From Spirochaetaceae bacterium (GTDB taxonomy: Bacteria > Spirochaetota > Spirochaetia > Treponematales > Rectinemataceae): 7,610 nt of DNA. Below are positions 1 to 4,983 of the stretch, one piece after another. The DNA lies in assembly GCA_016794765.1 (NCBI GenBank), contig JAEUJG010000148.1, forward strand, positions 1-7,610, given 5' to 3'. Under the pieces are notes generated by a model. That model did not search any database. It worked only from the letters and a program-made list of their open reading frames with translations, and was not told where the DNA came from. The translations under genes and the position numbers were made by a program. Each line of letters begins with the position of its first letter. Position 1 is the first letter of the stretch.

Positions 1-2016
1 GAGTTCCGCGGAGGGAGCGGCGCCCGCTTGCCCGGGCTTGGCGCCGGCGCCGGGCGAAGCCGCCGCCGCGGCGCGGGCAGATTCGGCGCGGGCGCTTTCC
101 GCCCGCGCGGTTTCCAGGAGCTTTTCTAGTTCGGCGATGCGGCCATCCTTGGCGGCGGCCAGGCTCGTCAAAGCCGCCTCGCCCTCGGAGCGGGCGCGCC
201 GGGTTTCTTCGGCAAGGCGGGAGGTTTCCGCGGCAAGTTCCTTGGCGAGACGTTCCGTCTCGGCCTTGAGGGCCGCGGCTTCGTTCGCCGAGGCGGCCGC
301 GGCCGCGGCGGAGGCTTGCGCGATGCCGGCGCGCGCCGCTTCCGCGCCGCGCGCCGCCTCGGGCGCCTGCTCCGCGGCGGGATAGGAGGCGAGGATGCCG
401 ACAAAGCCGGCGAGGGCCTCCGGCCAGCGGGAGGCGGCGAGCTCGCGGCGCGCCGCGGCGAGGGGCTCGCGCGCGGACTTGGTGTCGGCGGCGCGGCGGG
501 TCTTTTCCGCCTCGAAGGCGCCGGTTTCGGCGATCCGCGCGACCAGGGCCTGGCGGTTCGTCTCCGTCAAGGGCAGGTAGGCGAGCGCGTCCTGGTAGCG
601 GGCGGCGGCGACCGGATAGTCGCCGGACTTGAAGGCGACCTGGGCCAGGGAGAGATTCTCGTCGAGGCGGCCGCGGCGAAGTTCCTCGGCATCGCGGTTC
701 CTCGCCATGAAAAAGTCGTGGGCGGCCAGGATGTCGGGCACCTTCTCCAGGGCCTCGCGGTACTTCTTCTCGGCCTCGGCGCCGTCGCCCGCCTTGAGGG
801 CGCGCTCGCCGGCCTGGGCGGCCTCTCGGGCGGCCTGGAGGAGCTCGGCCTGGCGGAGGAGCCGGGCCGAGTCGGCGCTGGCGCGGTCCAGCTCGGATTT
901 GGCGAGGGCGGCCAGCGCCTCCGCGGCGAAGAGGTCGGCCTCGCGGCGGGCCTGGAGGCTCGGCAGCGACGCGATAGACGGATCGTCGAGATAGGAGCGG
1001 AGGGCAGCCGCCTTGAGCGCGGCATCCTCGAAGCGTCGGTCGCGGAGGGCCTGCCGGACGCTGCCGTAGAGGCCGACGACCTGTTCCTCCGCAGCCAGGG
1101 CCTTCTTGCGCTGGTCCTCGATGCGGGCGAGTTCGGCCTTGGCCGCGGCGAGACCGGCTTCCGTCTCGGCTCCGGCGGCCTTGAGGCTGGCGGTCCTTTC
1201 GGCCAGGGAGGCCTCGAGGGAGGAGCGCAGCGTCTCCTCTCGTTTCCGGGACTCGTCCTGGATGCGCTGCCGTTCCTCGGCGAGGCCCGAAATATTCTTC
1301 TGGTATTCGTCGCGGAGTTTCTGGTAGTTGGCCTCGGCGGCGGCCTTTTCCGCTTCCGCCTTGGCCTGGTACTCGGAAAGCTCGCGGCGGAAGGCGGCGG
1401 TCTTCTCGGCCTCGAATTTCTTGAGGCGCTCCTGGATCGTCGCCTCGGAGAGGCCTTCGGCGATGAGGCGGGCCCTCTCGCGCTGGAGTTCGGCGTCCAG
1501 GGCGGCGCGGAGTTCGAGTTCGCGGGCCTTGACCCGCTCCTCTATGCTCGAGGCGAGCTCGCCGCGCTCCTTGTCGAGGGAGGCGAGGCGGCCCTGGATC
1601 TCCGCGATTTCGCGGTCTTTTTCGCCGAGACGCGAGCTGGCCTCGCGCTGGATCTCGCGGATGAGCTTGCCTTCGGCGGAGGCGATGGCGGTTCCGCCCT
1701 CCTCGATCGCGGTTCCCCTCTGGCGCGAGAGCAGGGAGAGCCCGAAAAGGCCGCCCGCGGCGATCAGGGCCGCCGCGAGGTTCACGATGACCGGGAAAAG
1801 GATGCCGCGATGCCTGGCCTTGACGGCGAAGGCGGCCGGATCCTCGGCGATGCGGGCGCCGCGGGTTATTTGCTCTATGTGGGCGAGTATTTCCCGTCGG
1901 TCCTCGACGGTGATGCCGGAGCGCTTGTCCTCTTCGGAGAGGGCATCGGCCTCGCGCTCGCGGAGATCGCTGGCGCGCTTGAGGAGTCCGGCGGAAGAGT
2001 GATCCATGACGCTCAT
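1..2016 (-). CDS. Membrane-anchored coiled-coil protein with TPR-like repeats (C-terminus beyond left edge)
   Basis: I translated this frame by hand: 672 codons without a stop from ATG at 2016 to the window edge, so the 3' end is missing. An in-frame TAA lies 9-7 bases upstream (2025-2023), so the start is Met1 (2016) or Met4 (2007). Residues 1-70 are charged and helical (e.g. KRASDLREREADALSEEDKR). Residues 71-97 form one hydrophobic helix (GILFPVIVNLAAALIAAGG...), flanked by KARHR before and SRQR after, which favours N-terminus inside. Residues about 110-310 are a long Glu/Lys/Arg/Ala coiled coil. Residues about 325-550 contain TPR-like units: ALKAGDGAEAEKKYREALEK near 410-426, FKSGDYPVAAARYQDALAYL near 462-484, and a weaker one near 515-550. 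A second coiled coil (about 553-650) ends in a Pro/Gly/Ala linker. The 672 residues contain no Cys and one Trp. Likely a structural or scaffold protein on the inner membrane; no enzymatic motif seen. I do not recognise a named family. Confidence 0.85.
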   Translation of the reverse strand, partial: MSVMDHSSAGLLKRASDLREREADALSEEDKRSGITVEDRREILAHIEQITRGARIAEDPAAFAVKARHRGILFPVIVNLAAALIAAGGLFGLSLLSRQRGTAIEEGGTAIASAEGKLIREIQREASSRLGEKDREIAEIQGRLASLDKERGELASSIEERVKARELELRAALDAELQRERARLIAEGLSEATIQERLKKFEAEKTAAFRRELSEYQAKAEAEKAAAEANYQKLRDEYQKNISGLAEERQRIQDESRKREETLRSSLEASLAERTASLKAAGAETEAGLAAAKAELARIEDQRKKALAAEEQVVGLYGSVRQALRDRRFEDAALKAAALRSYLDDPSIASLPSLQARREADLFAAEALAALAKSELDRASADSARLLRQAELLQAAREAAQAGERALKAGDGAEAEKKYREALEKVPDILAAHDFFMARNRDAEELRRGRLDENLSLAQVAFKSGDYPVAAARYQDALAYLPLTETNRQALVARIAETGAFEAEKTRRAADTKSAREPLAAARRELAASRWPEALAGFVGILASYPAAEQAPEAARGAEAARAGIAQASAAAAAASANEAAALKAETERLAKELAAETSRLAEETRRARSEGEAALTSLAAAKDGRIAELEKLLETARAESARAESARAAAAASPGAGAKPGQAGAAPSAEL
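70..114 (-). repeat. Three tandem 15-bp units encoding E(S/T)ARA
   Basis: Codons at 114-100, 99-85 and 84-70 encode ETARA, ESARA and ESARA in the second coiled coil of the partial gene. The DNA units differ mostly at synonymous or near-synonymous positions, so the repeat is kept at the protein level and is probably old. It extends the coil just before the Ala/Pro/Gly linker. Confidence 0.6.
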
Positions 2017-2025
2017 ATCTTCTTA

Positions 2026-2054
2026 AGGATAATCGGCTTCCTTCGCGTCCGCAA
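2026..2054 (-). promoter_or_regulatory. Weak candidate promoter before the coiled-coil gene
   Basis: In the 44-bp gap between the phosphoesterase stop and the coiled-coil start, the minus strand reads TTGCGG (2054-2049), a 17-base spacer, then TATCCT (2031-2026). This is a 3/6 and 4/6 match to the sigma-70 boxes. The stretch 2012-2036 is conspicuously AT-rich for this window. The predicted start of transcription would leave almost no leader before ATG 2016. AAGAAG (2024-2019), only two bases from that ATG, is the nearest purine run and a poor ribosome binding site. Read-through from upstream is equally possible. Confidence 0.22.
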
Positions 2055-2060
2055 TGAGCC

Positions 2061-2732
2061 CTAGCCGCGAAGTTCCGCTTCCACGGCGTAGGAACCGGGC
2101 CGGCCGCCGAGTTCCGCGACCGCGTACCAACCCTCGTGGAGGGGACCTGGATTGACGAGAAGGGTCGCGCCCTCCCGGGAAACGGCGCGGGACTCGTGGA
2201 TGTGGCCGGAAACCCAGAGGACGGGAGCCACCTCGTCGAGGATGGTCCTGAGCGCCCGGGAACCGACGTGGGAGCCGTGGCGGAGGTCGACGTCGGTGCC
2301 GTGGGGTGGTGTGTGGGTCAGGATGACGAGGGGGGAGGCGGCGACATGGTCGGCGGCCTGGTTCAGGGCGGCCTCGATCGATTCGTCGAGCTCCTCCTCC
2401 GTCCGTTCGTAGGGCGTAAGGCCGGTTCGGAAGGAACCGCCGCCCGCGCCGGCGACGAGGACGCCGCCCGCGACAAGGAGGCGCCCGTCGGCGGAAAGAC
2501 CCTCCGCCTCGAGGAGGCGCCGAGCCCCGGCGCGGTCGCAGTTGCCGGGAACCGCGGCTATCGGCGCCTTGCCGCGGCCAAGGAGGCCGATGAGCTCGGC
2601 GAGTTCCTCGGCGCCGCCGAAGTCGGTGAAGTCGCCCGCCGCGAGGATGAGGTCGGCGGCCTCGATCTCTTCCTCCACGGCGCGCAGCGCGTCGGCGGAA
2701 CCGTGGATGTCCGAGACGATCAGGATTCTCAT
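2061..2732 (-). CDS. YfcE/MJ0936-type metallophosphoesterase
   Basis: A 223-residue calcineurin-like phosphoesterase with the full set of metal motifs in order: SDIHG (D8, H10), GDFTD (D34), GNCD (N64), LTHTPPH (H140), SGHIH (H177, H179) and NPGP (N194). These bind a two-metal centre that hydrolyses phosphomonoesters or phosphodiesters. The Cys in GNCD, where many families have His, is common in the small YfcE/MJ0936-like branch, so I do not read it as inactivating. Length fits that branch. There is no signal peptide or membrane segment, so the protein is probably cytoplasmic. ATG at 2732 puts SDIHG at residue 7, the usual position. The start follows the propeller gene's stop by 6 bp, with only a weak AGG upstream, suggesting translation by re-initiation. 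The substrate cannot be predicted; the coupled upstream hydrolases hint at a small metabolite. Confidence 0.93.
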   Translation of the reverse strand: MRILIVSDIHGSADALRAVEEEIEAADLILAAGDFTDFGGAEELAELIGLLGRGKAPIAAVPGNCDRAGARRLLEAEGLSADGRLLVAGGVLVAGAGGGSFRTGLTPYERTEEELDESIEAALNQAADHVAASPLVILTHTPPHGTDVDLRHGSHVGSRALRTILDEVAPVLWVSGHIHESRAVSREGATLLVNPGPLHEGWYAVAELGGRPGSYAVEAELRG

Positions 2733-2738
2733 CCGCGC

Positions 2739-3704
2739 CTAGCGGGACACGAGGCGCCCGATGCCTTCGGTCGCCGAGGTCTTCCACCAACCGTTGCGAG
2801 CGTTGTAGTAGAGATACCAGCGTCCGTCGGCCGCGTTCAGGCGCACGTCGCAGGCATAGACGTGGCTGGAGCGCCAGGGCTTGCCGTCGGGGCCGGGGGC
2901 GTCGTCGGGAGAGACGAGGGGGTCCCGCTGGAGGGTCCGCCAGGTGAGGCCGTCCGCGGAGCCGAGGAGGAAAATCGCGGAGCGGCTCCTCCCCTGCTCG
3001 TCCCAGTCAATGCGGTTCTGGAAGCCGACGAAACCGTCCTCCACGGGGATCACCTTCATCGCGCCGGGGCTCAGGGCGAGATTGCGCTCGTAGGGCGTGA
3101 CCGTGAAGATCGGCTCGTGCTCGAGGCGGAAGGGGCCGGAGGGATGCTCCGCGTGGGCCCGGCCGATCCCGGCCGGCTCGTAGAAGCCGCAGTCGGGGAT
3201 GTAGGCGAGGCCGGCCGAATAAAAGAGGCTGTAGCCGCCGTTCTGCGGGAAGACGCAGGGATTGCCGGCCGCGGGCCCCTTGGCTCCACCGTGCCAGGGC
3301 AGGGTCGGCGTAAGGATCGGCTCGGGGCGGGACCATTTCCCGAGATCCTTGGAGCGGCGAAGGACGATGCGGCTGCTCCAGGGAATGCCGGGGAGCAGCG
3401 ACAGGGAAAGCCGGAAAGGCGGGTACTGCTCGTAGTAGAGATGGTATTCGCCCGCGAATTTCCGGACGAAGGCGCGCATGCCGTGGGGGACGGCCTGCCC
3501 CTTGTCGGTCCAGGAAAGGCCGTCCGGGGAATCGTAGCGGCGGATGCCGAAGGCCGAGTGCGCGAAAAGCACCCAGTTCCCGTCGGGACTCTCTTCGGGC
3601 AGGAGAAAGGTCGGATCCGCCAGGATCGGCGAAGGCGAAGGAGGAGCGATGAGGAGGGCGCCGGAATCCTCCCACTCGAGCTTCGCGAAATCCTCTATCT
3701 TCAT
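2739..3704 (-). CDS. Predicted five-bladed beta-propeller glycosidase-like protein (GH43/GH32 superfamily)
   Basis: A 321-residue protein with the blade pattern of GH43/GH32/GH130-type propellers. ILADPTF (D30) is at the position where these enzymes carry the first-blade catalytic or stabilising Asp. Three Asp-box-like turns follow: SPDGLSWT (59-66), SKDLGKWS (118-125) and SADGLTWR (249-256). GNPCVFPQNGGYSLFYSAG (147-165) and GRWYLYYNARNGWW (294-307) are typical aromatic blade strands. ERNLALSPGAM (206-216) may carry the acidic residue of the active site, but I cannot assign it securely. There is no signal peptide, so it would act on imported oligosaccharides or a cytoplasmic glycoside. Its ATG overlaps the amidohydrolase stop (ATGA), and AAGGA lies 7 bases upstream, so the start is well supported. 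The fold call is fairly firm; substrate and even hydrolase activity are inference. It could be a phosphorylase-like or non-catalytic propeller. Confidence 0.72.
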   Translation of the reverse strand: MKIEDFAKLEWEDSGALLIAPPSPSPILADPTFLLPEESPDGNWVLFAHSAFGIRRYDSPDGLSWTDKGQAVPHGMRAFVRKFAGEYHLYYEQYPPFRLSLSLLPGIPWSSRIVLRRSKDLGKWSRPEPILTPTLPWHGGAKGPAAGNPCVFPQNGGYSLFYSAGLAYIPDCGFYEPAGIGRAHAEHPSGPFRLEHEPIFTVTPYERNLALSPGAMKVIPVEDGFVGFQNRIDWDEQGRSRSAIFLLGSADGLTWRTLQRDPLVSPDDAPGPDGKPWRSSHVYACDVRLNAADGRWYLYYNARNGWWKTSATEGIGRLVSR

Positions 3705-4954
3705 GACTCGGTCCTTTCCGGCGCGAGGAGGCGGACGGTCCTCGCGTCGTCGTCGATCGAAAGAGTTATGCCGCCGCCGGCCAGGGGGGATCCGATCCCG
3801 CGGGCGGGACCGTAGCCGGCAATGAGTTCATCGAGGGAAAGGCGCTGCCCCGGCACGGCGGGGAAAAGGCTCCATTGAAGGGCGTTCTCCGGGCCATGAG
3901 GCATGCCGTCGGAGCCGAAGACGAGGTCGCGTCCCGGGACGAAACCGGCCTCGTCGATGAGCATGCGGAAGGGATCGTTCCGCTCCGGAAGCGGCGCGGG
4001 CAGGCGGTCGACATAGTCGACCGAATCGGCGTTGAAGTTGGGCTGCATGGAAAGGACCACGCCGAGGTCCCGCGCGCGGAAGGCCTGGTCCCGGGTGATG
4101 AACTGGGCGTGCTCGATGCGCGCGAGGGGAATCGACAGGCCTTCGCGCCGCGCCGTTTCGAAGGCGCGTATGGCGAGTTCGACGGCCAGCTCCCCTATCG
4201 CGTGGACCGCGACGCCGGCGCCGTCCGAGGCCGCGCGGAGGACGTCCCCGCCCAGGCGGTTCCCGTCGCGGACAAGGACGCCCGGTTCCCCGCCCAGGAA
4301 GGGCCGGCCCAGCGCCGCGCTCTTGGCGCCGAGGGAGCCGTCGACGAAAAGCTTGACGCCCCGAAGGGCGGCGCGTTCGGAAGCGCTTAGGGTTTCGTAG
4401 ACCTCCGGCGTCGCCCAAGAGGACACGCGGTCGCGGTAGGGCGAGGCGGCGATGACGGCAAGGGCCTCCGAACCGGCGGTGATGAGATCCTCCGTCGAGC
4501 CGAGGCCGACGGCTTCGAGGGCGCCCATGTGGGCGGCGAGCTTTTCCGGGCCAAGACCGGCGACCCGGCCGTAGAAGACGAAGAGCCGGGGAAGGTTGCG
4601 TTCGGCCCAGGCGGGATCGGCCCAACGCTCCGCGAACTCAGGCCAGAGCTCGGCGACGAAGGGAAGCGCGGCGGGGGTCAAGGCATGGCCGTGAAGGCTC
4701 GCGTTGACGATGACGAGGGGAGGAAGCTCGGCGAGATCGGCCGCGCCCAGGGCGAGCCTGTCGTTGCGCCAACCCTTGACGAGGCCGAGGCGGTCACGGG
4801 GCTGGGCGGCGAGAAGGGCTCGGGCTTCACCGGCCGCCAGGCCGCGGAGGTCGGGAAGGCCCTCAAGCGCCGCGTAGAGGCTCGTGTGGGTATGGTGGTC
4901 GTGGAGAAGGGGAAGGTCGATCCGGTGACTCATGTCGCGACAAGTGTACACCAT
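3701..4954 (-). CDS. Compact metal-dependent amidohydrolase (family 3, YtcJ-like)
   Basis: A 417-residue TIM-barrel amidohydrolase. Recognisable motifs in order: D19-x-H21-x-H23 (LHDHHTHTS); SLHGHALTPAAL (86-97), the counterpart of the GHSALxNSAAL segment in YtcJ relatives; K201 in VKLFVDGSLGAKSAAL, the position of the bridging, usually carboxylated Lys; H251 in VHAIGE; H282 in IEHAQ; and D349 in GSDGMPHGP. The complete metal site suggests an active hydrolase of an amide, carbamate or similar bond, without a signal peptide. YtcJ-type enzymes are usually about 500-550 residues with roughly 50 residues of beta-sandwich before the HxH. Here HxH starts at residue 21 and the C-terminal sandwich is also reduced (ITLSIDDDARTVRLL). 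Starts at Met1 (4954) and Met8 (4933) are both possible; neither has a clear ribosome binding site. It lies 29 bp behind the U32 gene and overlaps the next gene by 4 bp. Confidence 0.9.
   Translation of the reverse strand: MVYTCRDMSHRIDLPLLHDHHTHTSLYAALEGLPDLRGLAAGEARALLAAQPRDRLGLVKGWRNDRLALGAADLAELPPLVIVNASLHGHALTPAALPFVAELWPEFAERWADPAWAERNLPRLFVFYGRVAGLGPEKLAAHMGALEAVGLGSTEDLITAGSEALAVIAASPYRDRVSSWATPEVYETLSASERAALRGVKLFVDGSLGAKSAALGRPFLGGEPGVLVRDGNRLGGDVLRAASDGAGVAVHAIGELAVELAIRAFETARREGLSIPLARIEHAQFITRDQAFRARDLGVVLSMQPNFNADSVDYVDRLPAPLPERNDPFRMLIDEAGFVPGRDLVFGSDGMPHGPENALQWSLFPAVPGQRLSLDELIAGYGPARGIGSPLAGGGITLSIDDDARTVRLLAPERTES
3712..3716 (-). promoter_or_regulatory. Ribosome binding site for the propeller gene
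   Basis: AAGGA on the minus strand, seven bases before ATG 3704, lies inside the last codons of the amidohydrolase. With the ATGA stop/start overlap it fixes the propeller start and indicates translational coupling. Confidence 0.7.
4933..4942. repeat. 10-bp perfect palindrome TGTCGCGACA
   Basis: TGTCGCGACA reads the same on both strands. It covers codons 4-8 of the amidohydrolase if Met1 is used, or lies immediately before the ATG if Met8 is used. Such short palindromes can be operator half-sites but also occur by chance in GC-rich DNA. Confidence 0.4.
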
Positions 4955-4956
4955 GC

Positions 4957-4968
4957 GCCGCCGGCGGC
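4957..4968. repeat. 12-bp perfect palindrome GCCGCCGGCGGC before the amidohydrolase
   Basis: This palindrome occupies the exact place where a ribosome binding site for ATG 4954 would be expected, in the 29-bp gap after the U32 stop. In RNA it could fold only into a short GCCG/CGGC stem. It is not followed by a T-run, so it is not an intrinsic terminator on either strand. Confidence 0.4.
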
Positions 4969-4983
4969 ATAGCGGAAAAGCTT

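Noticed and set aside
316..2064. A 582-codon plus-strand open frame opposite the coiled-coil gene
   Set aside because: It is Gly/Leu/Glu-rich with no recognisable motif, while the opposite strand gives a membrane helix, coiled coils and TPR-like units. Long antisense frames are expected where codons are strongly GC-biased.
2538..2546. GNCD in the phosphoesterase as a loss of the catalytic His
   Set aside because: This variant is common in the small YfcE/MJ0936-like branch and the other metal ligands are intact.
2136..3815. A 559-codon plus-strand open frame spanning three minus-strand genes
   Set aside because: It crosses the boundaries of the phosphoesterase, propeller and amidohydrolase genes, all of which have clear family motifs. 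It shows no family motif of its own.
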